Source: Apostichopus japonicus (Eukaryota; Echinodermata; Holothuroidea; Aspidochirotida; Stichopodidae). From it: a stretch of DNA of 64,000 bases. Positions 1-11,388 of the stretch are shown here, one piece after another. The notes beneath the pieces are model-generated. The model searched no databases, was not told the DNA's origin, and worked only from the letters and a program-made list of their open reading frames with translations. The number at the start of each line of letters is the position of its first letter. Position 1 is the stretch's first letter. The stretch spans positions 36,002,168 to 36,066,167 of the forward strand of contig NC_092569.1 of assembly GCF_037975245.1 (NCBI RefSeq), read 5' to 3'. A program made the position numbers and the translations under genes.

Positions 1-1019
1 CGTCATGCCTGATTGCAGTCTTTAGTTAATGATGATATTTAATGATGGTATGTTGTTTGGGGCTCTGTGATCCCGCTTCGTTATATGTTACACAGTTAAA
101 GTCTGCGTACTATCCATTTTAATTATGTGGTAGTATAGACCTACATTTGATAACATTTCCACGCGACAGAGCCTCGATATTTCTCTAAATGTTCAGTTTT
201 GTAATACTGTTTACTGCTAAATTATGAGATTTTCAATTAGACTAATATTATTACTGGTATACTTATAACACTCATTGATACAAACTATTCAAGTACTACA
301 GACAACTAGCCAATTTGCCATATATTCAGTACAATTGCTGTGTGTGATAACCTCATTCAAAATCTGTTGACATGTTTCGAAAAGCTCTTTCGTTAGTCCA
401 AGATATACACAAATATATATATTGACAAATCTTGAGAAACTTACTAAATGCATGCAAGCTATGTCGTAGATTGTTGCTCTCATCAAAATGTATTATTTTA
501 GCCCATACTTTAAGTTAACCCCTAGGCCTAATTACAAGCCCATTTGAACAATGTGATGTTCCTCTTCTGCAAGAAGAAAACAATAGAATACTTCAAAAAT
601 CGCCTTAGCTACAAACCTATGTTTAGTGTCATTGAAATGAGGGTTTTAGCAACAAAGAAATAACATAACAGAAAATTAAGCAGTCACCCCCTTTACATCA
701 TCTATGTTCCTTTAAAAGCTCATGTATATGCATAAATTAAACTAGAATTAAATAAGACTTGTAAAATGGCCAATGTTTGTTGGATTGTGATGGGATGTGA
801 AGCTATTTTCTTATTTATAATACGGTACCTATTAGAGTGATTAGAACAATCTTTTTTCATAGGTGTACGTAGATCTTTTAACAAGCATCATTGGTGGTCA
901 TAGATGACTAAACAGTATTTACAGTTGACGACAGATCAACTGGAACGGAACAAAATATGTTCATTTCATTGTATAATCATCGAGCTGTTATAGCAACTAA
1001 AAAAATACAGGGAAGGAGA

Positions 1020-1142
1020 CACTATTGTAGTCAACTAATTCAAACTATTCTATGAATCTACTTTAACATACGACGGACGCAAAAACTCTTTCCGAACTTT
1101 TATAGACTGGATATAGATATATAAATATATATAAGTTACAAA
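1020..1142 (+). promoter_or_regulatory. Conserved leader upstream of transporter copy 1
   Basis: The bases just before the start codon, including a TATA-like A/T run that ends about 20 bases upstream of the ATG, are nearly identical in all three units (about 6830-6946 and 11270-11388). The A/T run is too close to the ATG to serve as a TATA box for an mRNA containing that ATG, unless transcription starts elsewhere. It may instead be part of a 5' untranslated exon. Promoter function is inferred only from position and conservation. Confidence 0.3.
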
Positions 1143-2195
1143 ATGGAGAACGAGAGGAAGCCATTACGTAAAAACTTGAAAGGAATGATAATGAAAGTTC
1201 TTGAACAGTGCTCAAGTTTTGCAGGATGTTTCTATTCTGTGATGTCATCACTAGCATTCACTTCTGCGGACATGTTTGCATTTACAGCAGGAAAGTTGAC
1301 CGACTCAATTCATTTCCTTCTTTGGGATTCGATATGTTTGCTTTGCTTGAGTGTTATGATCGTAATCATTAAAAGACCAACTCTACCGACGTCAATCAAG
1401 GAGGTAGCGCTCCTTCTCGCAACCGGTTTCCTTCAAGGTGCTGGAAGTTTTGTCCTGGTCTGGGCACTGACAATTAGTCGACCAGGGGATGTCGTTTCCC
1501 TCTTTTTTACGCTTCCAACATTTGTCTTGATACTCAATTTTGTTATCTACCGACAGATTCAAGTACTGTCCATTTTATATGCTGTGATATCGTTTACAGG
1601 TGTTATATTTATTGTGCAACCATCATTTCTTTTTCATGAAGTTGACAACAAATTTGCCATTAGTGATATCGCGATAGGACTTGCTATAGCGAGTGCTTGC
1701 TTCTACGCTGGTTGTGCTATTTGCTCTGAGAAATTGCAGGGTGAATTTAAAACAAGTAGCATACTTGTTGTTGTCTCAACAACTTGTCATTTATTCTTAT
1801 TTGCATTTATTCTTAGCCTAGTATACGAGAGGCTAGTTCTCCCAGGCAGCAAAGAACTTGTTCTGTTGGTTATCTGTAACGGGTGCACTATATATTTGGC
1901 CACACTGTTCTTTTTTGTTGCTATTTCATTCGAGAAACCTTTCATAGTGACAATTATTTTAACATCCGAAGTATTTTTCACATTTATATCTCAACATTTT
2001 TTACTTGGAGTAGAGACCGGCGTGTTTTCTTGCGTTGGGGGCACTTTGATTGTTATAGCATGCACTGGAATTGCTTTAACAACGAGGAAACAAAGAAATG
2101 ACAGCGAAGCAGATAGTACTAATGATGATGATGATGATGCCGGTGGTGGTGGTGGGGATAATGATGATGATGAAATCCCGCTTCTTGGAAGTTAA
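1143..2195 (+). CDS. SLC35G-like drug/metabolite transporter family protein, copy 1
   Basis: Single-exon, 350 aa. The protein is very hydrophobic and predicts about ten membrane helices, the layout of the EamA/drug-metabolite transporter fold. Similarity to SLC35G1-type proteins is visible in the middle, for example ISRPGDVVSLFFTLPTF and FTGVIFIVQPSFLF. The basic N-terminus (ERKPLRKNLKG) precedes helix 1. After the last helix comes a cytosolic-type tail with a run of Asp, then Gly, then Asp, encoded by GAT and GGT triplet runs, and ending DDEIPLLGS. That end fits an acidic dileucine sorting signal (D/E-x-x-x-L-L/I), so an endosomal or lysosomal location is plausible. Substrate is unknown. An intronless reading frame in an intron-rich region could reflect an ancient retrocopy. 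The family call is firm; the subfamily is less so. Confidence 0.85.
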   Translation: MENERKPLRKNLKGMIMKVLEQCSSFAGCFYSVMSSLAFTSADMFAFTAGKLTDSIHFLLWDSICLLCLSVMIVIIKRPTLPTSIKEVALLLATGFLQGAGSFVLVWALTISRPGDVVSLFFTLPTFVLILNFVIYRQIQVLSILYAVISFTGVIFIVQPSFLFHEVDNKFAISDIAIGLAIASACFYAGCAICSEKLQGEFKTSSILVVVSTTCHLFLFAFILSLVYERLVLPGSKELVLLVICNGCTIYLATLFFFVAISFEKPFIVTIILTSEVFFTFISQHFLLGVETGVFSCVGGTLIVIACTGIALTTRKQRNDSEADSTNDDDDDAGGGGGDNDDDEIPLLGS

Positions 2196-3129
2196 AGGCT
2201 ATACTTCTGAGATTTCTCACAAACCTGGGTGTGTCACCGGCTAGCTTCACCGTTCGGGTACTACGTATGTTGCTGTTGTGTTTGTTCAGGTGAAGGAAGG
2301 GTTGAATAGAAACTTTGCTTAAAACCTCCAATCGCCGCATGCTCATTCTCCTCACCACGGGTGGGGTAACCGAGCCTCAACTCGGTCAATTAGAGTAGTA
2401 CTCTAATTGACTCTAATGTATGTTCAATTAACAATGCAAAATGATAACTTACAACAGAAAACATTCGTACGATGATATGGATAATCAAAATAAAAGAGAG
2501 TGGAATGTTTATAACGATTATAGAGAATATCGTTGAAAGAATTCGTAATATTAAAAAAAACAGTTTTTCCTTCGCTGCTTTAGGACAATTTATCTTAAAC
2601 AGCACGAAACTTGACACGCCCTGTCTTCTTATCAGCAAATAATCCTGTGGAATTCATTAGGGCTATATAGTTATATTGTGTCTTTGTGTAGTGATGTTTA
2701 TTACGTATACATATGTGACTAATTCATTATCGGCTGTTATGTAAATTGCACTTTTTATAAAAATGAATATCAATATGTTTATTTTTTGAAAACGGTTGTT
2801 GAAAATGTGTTGTAAGCCCATACCCCCCAACCATCCTTGATTATGCATGTGTACTGCCGCCCCCCCCCCCCCTTCACAACCATGTTTGATTATGCATATG
2901 TACAGTACTGCGAATGATACGGTCGGTATTTTACGTAGTACGTTCTGTGATTTCTATTGACACTCTAATTGTCTTTTTCTTGGCGAATAACGTATTCCTC
3001 CAATTCCGTTAGCAATTGCAAATGTAACCATGACACGTATTGTGTGTCGTGCAGTATATCTCATTATGTTGCGGATGTGGCAAATGCTACATGGTGGCGC
3101 AGCATGGACTATGCTGTATGTGAATAAAC

Positions 3130-4540
3130 TGTGTCAAAACTACTCCTGTGCCCAAAATTTGCAGCCCTGCTTCAGTAAATGATTATCGCCCAATTGATAT
3201 ATCAAGCATAGGGTTCAATTGTATGTAAAAGTTATTACTTTCGTATGTCACACAATCCATTGATGAACATGGTGATCCAAATCAGTTTGCGTACAGAAAA
3301 GGTATCTCGTGCACTGATGCAATCCTCACCCTTGTCCATGGCATAGTGTCTGGGCTAAACTGTAAACAGACGACAATATCTAAAGTCCTATTTCTGGACT
3401 TTTCAAGTGCATTTAATACAGTCCTGCCCAATCGTCTACTAAATGACCTGTGTAACTTCATCGATGAGCCATGGCTCATTCATTGGCTTAGGGATTTCAT
3501 GCAGGGATGGTCGAGACAAGTTAAACTAGACAAAGGCTATACAACAACTTCTGAAATCAGAGTAGGAGTTCCACAAGGTGGCCCTCTATCAGCCCTATTG
3601 TTTACTATTTATACAGATTGCATTCGCTCTAATACTAATTGCTCAGTAATTAAATATGCTGATGACACTGTTTTATCGTGCAATATCACCAAAGGCTCCC
3701 ACCAGCAAAATCAGCATGAGTATCAGGATTTTATCACTAGTATAGTTAGCACTTGCGACCAGAAGAACCTACTTCTCAACAAAAAGAAGTGTAAGGAAAT
3801 GGTTTTCGAAAACGTCAATATTAAGCACAGGGGTTTAATCGAGAAGAGAGACGAGAGGACAATTATTCACAATACATCCGTTGAACGTACTTCCAGTACA
3901 ATGTATCTAGGAGTCTGCATTGACAACAAGCTGACGTTTTCAAATCATATTTCGAAGGTATTAGCCAAGGTGTATCACATTGTCGCCACACTCATGTATA
4001 TTGCTCCTCACTTTCCTGTCCATATACGGGAAAGGGTGTTTGAGGCCTCTATCTTGCCAAATATAATATATGCTGTCCCGGTCTGGTATCACTTTGTCCA
4101 AATAAAAGATAAGAAAAGATTATTAAGTTTCCTGAGATACTGTGAGAGAATCTTTGGATTAAATCATAACCTACTTAAAGATAAAGTTAATACGGCTGCT
4201 AGGAAGGAATTTGAGAGGCTACTAAATAACATCCAAAGAAATGAAGGACACCCACTCCATTGTGCAATAAACTCTCTGTGCAATAAGACAAACTACAATT
4301 TGAGGAATGCTGCAATAACTCCCAGATTCAGGATTGAACTTTATAGGAATTCTTTTGTTTATAGGGCGTCCATGTTCATACAGCATGGTGCTCTAGAACC
4401 ATTGTTGTGATTTTGTTTTTCAGTGTTTTGTCTAGTATTTACTATTTTATATCTTTATCATAATTTTATTTATTTTCCTATTTATAAATTTTTAATGATT
4501 TATACTGGAAATAAAGAATTGAAATTGAAATTGAAATTGA
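3130..4540 (+). mobile_element. 5'-truncated CR1/L2-like non-LTR retrotransposon inside unit 1
   Basis: The insert interrupts unit 1 but is absent at the matching point of unit 2 (after 8889). It is flanked by a 7-bp target duplication, AATAAAC at 3123-3129 and 4541-4547. The 3' end has an AATAAA (about 4509-4514) followed by short TTGAAA repeats, the type of tail used by CR1/L2-like elements instead of poly-A. The 5' end is truncated within the reverse transcriptase region. Absence from the sister units dates the insertion after the tandem duplication, unless it was lost by gene conversion. Confidence 0.85.
3136..4410 (+). pseudogene. Reverse transcriptase fragment of the CR1/L2-like element
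   Basis: The translation carries reverse transcriptase landmarks in order: NDYRPI, DPNQFAYRKG, LDFSSAFNT, GVPQGGPLSALLF and the catalytic YADDT. The frame is open from about 3136 to 4410 except for one in-frame TAA at 3226-3228, between NDYRPI and NQFAYRKG. The N-terminal part of ORF2, including the endonuclease, is missing through 5' truncation. With the stop and the truncation this is a dead copy. The CR1/L2/Rex1 branch is the best fit from the motifs and tail; the exact clade was not determined. Confidence 0.85.
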
Positions 4541-4639
4541 AATAAACGAACTGTCTATTATATCTATGATATCCATTAATAATTTAAGATTCTCAGTGAA
4601 AATTGAATTTGTTTTTCTATATACTCAACACGATACAAT

Positions 4640-5095
4640 GGACACGATGATTTCGGAATGCCATATATATCAAAAAAGTCCAAAACAATATAAGCATGTC
4701 CAAAAATAACATGAGCATGTCCAAAATAATATGAGAGTGTCGAAAAATTATATGAACATGTCGAATTGACCTGCTATTTTTCATATTTGTAGTGAACGTT
4801 TTGGCTTTTGAAGTCACGTCATTTGTTGCAAAATGTCCAGAACAATATAAGCATGTCCAAAATAGTATAAGCATTTCCAAATTTATATAAACATGTACGA
4901 ACTAATATAACTATGTCCAAAAATAATATGAGCATTTCCAAAATAATAATTAGCGTGTCAAAATGTATATGAATATGTCAAATGTAACTGCTAACTTCAA
5001 CTTTGTAATGAACATTTAGGCGTTTGAAGTTACGCCACATATATAACAATATAACATATATCGAACTTTCTATTTTGGTGTGCTGAAAACAAATA
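4640..5095. repeat. A/T-rich 'TGTCC' interspersed repeat, unit 1 copy
   Basis: Irregular tandem repeats of about 20-24 bp with the core ATGTCCAAAATAATATGAGC. They are interrupted by two related end-like segments that finish in TTTGAAGT(C/T)ACG. Homologous blocks lie at about 9000-9460 and 13460-13860. The pattern resembles subterminal repeats of a non-autonomous DNA element. No coding capacity is visible. Confidence 0.6.
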
Positions 5096-5308
5096 CAGCA
5101 TATCAAGCGAAAAGTAACACGATGTACAGTTCATCCATTACCTTCTTAATGTATGTGTAAATATTTTAATGATATGTCGGTCGAGAACGATTTTATTTTC
5201 GAGATAATATAATTAGTTGAGTTCAGGTGTTTGGTAGCGTGAGTGGTCGACCGGCCCCAAGATGCTGTGACTATCAGTGAGTTACCACAAACCGGCAAGG
5301 TGTCGAAC

Positions 5309-5342
5309 CACTGACCTCTAATGTTGGTGTTAGAGGTCAGTG
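5309..5342. repeat. Perfect 13-bp stem hairpin, unit 1
   Basis: CACTGACCTCTAA (5309-5321) and its exact reverse complement (5330-5342) are separated by an 8-base loop. The hairpin recurs unchanged in unit 2 at 9712-9745. It is absent from unit 3, which breaks off just before it. It could be a structured end of a repeat or of a transcript. Confidence 0.6.
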
Positions 5343-6946
5343 TGTCCAACACGCGGTTGTCTTGTATCTCTCTTGTGACTGCCATCTGAATAATGTTATG
5401 TGTTTATTATTAATGTCTTTTGTCTCTAATACCTCCTTGGAGGATATATAGAGAAAAATAAACTAAAACTGCACCACTGATCTGTAGTTGACGGCTTCTT
5501 TCCACTTTTTCGTCTTGAAATTTAGTTAAACGGTGAGAGTGAAGATTAATCGTAGGATACCCCTAGCCTAGGTTTACTCTTTATAATCCTGGGCTAGTGT
5601 CATATTTCATTCTTGTTAAAGTCTCAATACGTGTTTCCTGATGAATTTCGGAAAACAAGCTTCCGAAGCAGACTCAATGTTTCTTATTCTAAATGCACTC
5701 TGACCAGGTGGGTTTAATGGAGAAAGCTGTCGCAATCGATAGAAAGAAATCTATTATCTGTTGCCCTTATGGCGCAAACGATTTACCGTAACATCACTGC
5801 GACCGCCCATTCCAGCATGTTTATTACACAAATGTAACCTACATATACTCGTTTTGTCCACTTTTTTACCCAATTTCGAAATATGTTACACAGTTAAAGT
5901 TTGCGTACTATCCGTTTTAATTATGTGGTAGTATAGACCTACATTTCATAACATGTCCACGCGACAGAGCCTCGATATTTCTCTAAATTGTCAGTTTTGT
6001 AATACTGTTTGCTGCTTAATTATGAGATTTTCAATTAGACTAATATTATTACTGGTATACTTGTAACACTCATTGATACAAACTATTCAAGTACTACAGA
6101 CAACTAGCCAATTTGCCATATATTCAGTACAATTGCTGTGTGTGATCATCTCATTCAAAATCTGTTGACATGTTTCGAAAAGCTCTTTCGTTAGTCCAAG
6201 ATATACACATTTCATTTTTTTTTGTGACAAATCTTGAGAAACTCACTAAATGCATGCAAGCTATGGCGTAGAGTGTTGCGCTCATCAAAATGTATTATTT
6301 TAGCCCTTACTTTAAGTTAACCCCTAGACCTAATTACAAGCCCATTTGAACAATGTGATGTTCCTCTTCTCAAAGAAGAAGACAATAAAATACTTCAAAA
6401 ATCGCCTTAGGCTACAAACCTATGTTCAGTGTCCTTGAAATGAAGGTTTTAGCAACAAAGAAATAACATAGCAGAAAATTAAGCAGTCACCCCCTTTACA
6501 TCATCTATGTTCCTTTAAAAGCTCATGTATATGCATAAATTAAACTAGAATTAAATAAGACTTGTAAAATGGTCAATCTTTGTTGGATTGTGATGGGATT
6601 TGAAGCTATTTTCTATTTTATAATACGGTACCTATTAGAGTGATTAGAACAATCTTTTTTTCATAGGTGTACGTAGATCTTTTAACACGCATCATTGGTG
6701 GTCATAGATGACTAAACAGTATTTACAGTTGACGACAGATCAACTGCAACGGAAGAAACTCTGTTCATTTCATGTTATAATCATCGAGGTGTTAGCAACT
6801 AAGTAAATACAGGGAAGGAGACACCATTGTAGTAGACTAATTCAAAATATTCTATGAATCTACTTTTACATACGACGGACGCAAAAACTCTTTCCGAACT
6901 TTTATAGACTGGATATAGATATATAAATATATATATAGGTTACAAA

Positions 6947-8005
6947 ATGGAGAACGAGAGGAAGCCATTACGTAAAAACTTGAAAGGAATGATAATGAAA
7001 GTTCTTGAACAGTGTTCAAGTTTTGCAGGATGTTTCTTTTCTGTGATATCATCACTAGCATTCACTTCTGCGGACATGTTTGCATTTACAGCAGGAAAGT
7101 TGACCGACTCAATTCATTTCCTTCTTTGGGATTCGATATGTTTGCTTTGCTTGAGTGTTATGATCGTAATCATTAAAAGACCAACTCTACCGACGTCAAT
7201 CAAGGAGGTAGCGCTCCTTCTCGCAACCGGTTTTCTTCAAGGTGCTGGAAGTTTTGTCCTGGTCTGGGCACTGACAATTAGTCGACCAGGGGATGTCGTT
7301 TCCCTCTTTTTTACGCTTCCAACATTTGTCTTGATACTCAATTTTGTTATTTACCGACAGATTCAAGTACTGTCCATTTTATATGCTGTGATATCGTTTA
7401 CAGGTGTTATATTTATTGTGCAACCATCGTTTCTTTTTCATGAAGTTGACAACAAATTTGCCATTAGTGATATCGCGATAGGACTTGCTATAGCGAGTGC
7501 TTGCTTCTACGCTGGTTGTGCTATTTGCTCTGAGAAATTGCAGGGTGAATTTAAAACAAGTAGCATACTTGTTGTTGTCTCAACAACTTGTCATTTATTC
7601 TTATTTGCATTTATTCTTAGCCTAGTATACGAGAGGCTAGTTCTCCCAGGCAGCAAAGAACTTGTTCTGTTGGTTATCTGCAACGGGTGCGCTATATATT
7701 TGGCCGCACTGTTCTTTTTTGTTGCTATTTCATTCGAGAAACCTTTCATAGTGACAATTATTTTAACATCCGAAGTATTTTTCACATTTATATCTCAACA
7801 TTTTTTACTTGGAGTAGAGACCGACGTGTTTTCTTGCGTTGGAGGCACTTTGATTGTTATAGCATGCACTGGAATTGCTTTAACAACGAGGACACAAAGA
7901 ACTGACAACGAAGAAGATGATACTAATGATGATGATGATGATGATGCCGGTGGTGGTGGTGGGGATGATGATGATGATGATGGAATCCCGCTTCTTGGGA
8001 GTTAA
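6947..8005 (+). CDS. SLC35G-like drug/metabolite transporter family protein, copy 2
   Basis: Single exon, 352 aa, about ten predicted membrane helices. Across roughly the first 325 residues it differs from copy 1 at only about five positions (for example FFSVISS for FYSVMSS, and GCAIYLAALF for GCTIYLATLF). The acidic C-terminal tail differs more, through changes in the GAT and GGT triplet counts and substitutions before them. The tail ends DDDGIPLLGS, keeping the D-x-x-x-L-L pattern of an acidic dileucine signal. The frame is intact, which together with the clustering of changes in the tail suggests the membrane core is still constrained. Function as in copy 1; substrate unknown. Confidence 0.85.
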   Translation: MENERKPLRKNLKGMIMKVLEQCSSFAGCFFSVISSLAFTSADMFAFTAGKLTDSIHFLLWDSICLLCLSVMIVIIKRPTLPTSIKEVALLLATGFLQGAGSFVLVWALTISRPGDVVSLFFTLPTFVLILNFVIYRQIQVLSILYAVISFTGVIFIVQPSFLFHEVDNKFAISDIAIGLAIASACFYAGCAICSEKLQGEFKTSSILVVVSTTCHLFLFAFILSLVYERLVLPGSKELVLLVICNGCAIYLAALFFFVAISFEKPFIVTIILTSEVFFTFISQHFLLGVETDVFSCVGGTLIVIACTGIALTTRTQRTDNEEDDTNDDDDDDAGGGGGDDDDDDGIPLLGS

Positions 8006-8999
8006 AGGCTGTACTTTTGAGATTTCTCACAAAACTGGGTGTGTCACCGGCTAGCTTCACCGTTCGGGTACTACTTATGTTGTTGTTGTGTTTGTTCAGA
8101 TGAAGGAAGGGTTGAATATAAACTTTGCTTTAAACCTCCAATCGCCGCATGCTTATTCTCCTCACCACGGGTGGGGTAACCGAGCCTCAACTCGGTCAAT
8201 TAGAGTAGTACTCTAATTGACTATATTATATGTTCAGTTAACATTCGTACGATGATATGGATAATCAAAATAAAAGAGAGTGGAATTTTTATAACGAATA
8301 AAGAGAATAAATCGTTGAAAGAATTCATAATATAACAACAAAGTTTTTCCTTCGCTGTTTTTGGACAATGTAACTTAAACAGCACGAAACTTGACACGCC
8401 CTGTCTTCTTATCAGCATATAATCCTGTGGAATTCATTCGGACTATATGGTTATACTATGCCTTTGTGTAGTGATGTTTATTACGTATACATATGTGACT
8501 AATTCTTTATCGGCTGTTATGTTAATTACTTTTTTATAAATATGATTATGAATATGTTTATTGTTTGAAAACGGTTGTTGAAAATGTGGTGTAAGACCAT
8601 ACCCCCCCAACCATCCTTGATTATGCATATGTACTGCCCCCCCCCCCCGCCACAACCACCCTTGATTATGCATATGTACTGCATATGATACGGTCGGTAT
8701 TTTACGTAGTACGTTCTGTGATTTCTATTGACACTCAATTCCCTTTTATTGGTGAATAACGACGTATTCCTCCAATTCCGTTAGCAATGAAAATGTAACC
8801 ATGACACGTATTGCGTGTCGTGCAGTATATCTCATTATGTTGCGGATGTGGCAAATGCTACATGGTGGCGCAGCATGGACTATACTGTATGTGAATAAAC
8901 GAACGTTGATATCTATTAAAAAATAAGATTCTCAGTGAAAATTGAATTTGTTTTTCTATATACTCAACACGATACACTGGACACGAAGATTACGGAATG

Positions 9000-9460
9000 C
9001 CATATATATATATATATAAAAAAGTCCAAAACAATATAAGCTTGTCCAAAAATAACATGAGCATGTCCAAAATAATATGGAGAGTGCCGAAATATTATAT
9101 GAACATGTCGAATTGAACTGCTATTTTTCATATTTGTAGTGAACGTTTTGGCTTTTGAAGTCACGTCAGTTGTTGCAAAATGTCCAGAACAATATAAGCA
9201 TGTCCAAAATAATATAAACATTTTTAAATTTATATAAACATGTCCGAACTATTATAAGTATTTCCAAAAATAATATGAGCATTTCCAAATTTATATAAAC
9301 ATGTACGAACTAATACAACTATGTCCAAAAATAATATGAGCATTTCCAAAATAATAATTAGCGTGTCAAAACTGTATATGAATATGTCGAATGTAACTGC
9401 TAACTTCAACTTTGTAATGAACATTTAGGCGTTTGAAGTTACGCCATATATATAATAATA
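9000..9460. repeat. A/T-rich 'TGTCC' interspersed repeat, unit 2 copy
   Basis: Counterpart of the block at 4640-5095, with extra repeats of the 20-24 bp motif around 9240-9300. The segment at about 9108-9190 is the closest match to the inverted arm found in unit 3. Confidence 0.6.
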
Positions 9461-11388
9461 TAACATATATCGAACTTTCTATTTTGGTGTGCTGAAAACA
9501 AATACAGCATATCAAGCGAAAAGTAACACGATGTACAGTTCATCCATTACCTTCTTAATGTGTGTGTTAAAATTTTAATATGTCGGTCGAGAACGATTTT
9601 ATTTTCGAGATAATATTAGTTGAGTTCAGTTGTTTGGTAGCGCGAGTGGTCGACCGGCCCCAAGGTGCTGTGACTATCAGTGAGTTACCACGAACCGGCA
9701 AGGTGTCGAACCACTGACCTCTAATGTTGGTGTTAGAGGTCAGTGTGTCCAACACGCGGTTGTCTTGTATCTCTCTTGTGACTGCCATCTGAATAATGTT
9801 ATGTGTTAATTATTATGTTTGTTATGTTGTTATGTTATTATTATATTATTATGTTAATTATTAATGTTTTTTTGTCTCTAATACCTCCTTGGAGGATATA
9901 TAGAGAAAAATAAACTAAAACTGCACCACTGATCTGTAGTTGACGGCTTCTTTCCACTTTTTCGTCTTGAAATTTAGTTAAACGGTGAGAGTGAAGATTA
10001 ATCGTAGGATACCCCTTGCCTAGGTTTACTCTTTATAATCCTGGGCTAGTGTCATATTTCATTCTTGTTAAAGTCTCAATACGTGTTTCCTGATGAATTT
10101 CGGAAAACAAACTTCCGAAGCAGACTCAATGTTTCTTATTCTAAATGCACTCTGACCAGGTGGGTTTAATGGAGAAAGCTGTCGCAATCGATAGAAAGAA
10201 ATCTATTTTCTGTTGCCCTTATGGCGCAAACGATTTACCGTAACATCACTGCGACCGCCCATTCCAGCATGTTTTTTACACAAATGTAACCTACATATAC
10301 TCGTATTGTCCACTTTTTTTACCCAATTTCGAAATATGTTACACAGTTAAAGTCTGCGTACTATCCGTTTTAATTATGTGGTAGTATAGACCTACATTTC
10401 ATAACATGTCCACGCGACAGAGCCTCGATATTTCTCTAAATTTTCAGTTTTGTAATACTGTTTGCTGCTAAATTATGAGATTTTCAATTAGACTAATATT
10501 ATTACTGGTATACTTGTAACACTCATTGATACAAACTATTCAAGTACTACAGACAACTAGCCAATTTGCCATATATTCAGTACAATTGCTGTGTGTGATC
10601 ATCTCATTCAAAATCTGTTGACATGTTTCGAAAAGCTCTTTCGTTAGTCCAAGATATACACATTTCATTTTTTTTTGTGACAAATCTTGAGAAACTCACT
10701 AAATGCATGCAAGCTATGGCGTAGAGTGTTGCGCTCATCAAAATGTCTTATTTTAGCCCTTACTTTAAGTTAACCCCTAGACCTAATTACAAGCCCATTT
10801 GAACAATGTGATGTTCCTCTTCTCAAAGAAGAAGACCATTAAATACTTCAAAAATCGCCTTAGGCTACAAACCTATGTTCAGTGTCCTTGAAATGAAGGT
10901 TTTAGCAACAAAGAAATAACATAACAGAAAATTAAGCAGTCACCCCTTTACATCATCTATGTTCCTTTAAAAGCTCATGTATATGCATAAATTAAACTAG
11001 AATTAAATACGACTTGTAAAATGATCAATCTTTGTTGGATTGTGATGGGATTTAAAGCTATTTTCTAATTTATAATACGGTACCTATTAGAGTGATTAGA
11101 ACAATCTTTTTCATAGGTGTTCGTAGATCTTTAAACATGCATCATTGGTGGTCATAGATGACTAAACATTATCTACAGTTGACGACAGATCAACTGGAAC
11201 GGAACAATCTCTGTTCATTTCATTGTATAATCATCGAGCTGTTATAGCAACTAAAACAATACAGGGAAGGAGACACTATTGTAGTCAACTATTTCAAAAT
11301 ATTCTATGAATCTACTTTAACATACGACGGACGCAAAAATTCTTTCCGAACTTTTATAGACTGGATAAAGATATATATAAGTTACAAA

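Larger units (their letters stand above)
82..5878 (+). repeat. Tandem duplication unit 1 (transporter unit)
   Basis: First of three direct repeats. The block starting near 82 recurs near 5879 and near 10333. It contains, in order, a conserved upstream region, the transporter reading frame, a short repeat with a poly-C run, an A/T-rich repeat block, and a closing segment (about 5640-5878). This copy is longer than copy 2 because a retrotransposon lies at 3130-4540. Copies differ by scattered substitutions and small indels, so the duplication is recent but not brand new. Junction positions are good to about 10 bases. Confidence 0.9.
5879..10332 (+). repeat. Tandem duplication unit 2
   Basis: Complete copy of the unit without the retrotransposon. 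It is therefore the best guide to the ancestral layout: upstream block, transporter frame (6947-8005), poly-C repeat (about 8600-8680), A/T-rich repeat (about 9000-9460), hairpin (9712-9745), closing segment (about 10085-10332). Sequence agreement with unit 3 is very high across most of the length. Confidence 0.9.

Noticed and set aside
2119-2358. Histidine-rich minus-strand frame opposite the transporter tail
   Set aside because: It is the reverse reading of the GAT/GGT triplet repeat of a real gene on the other strand.
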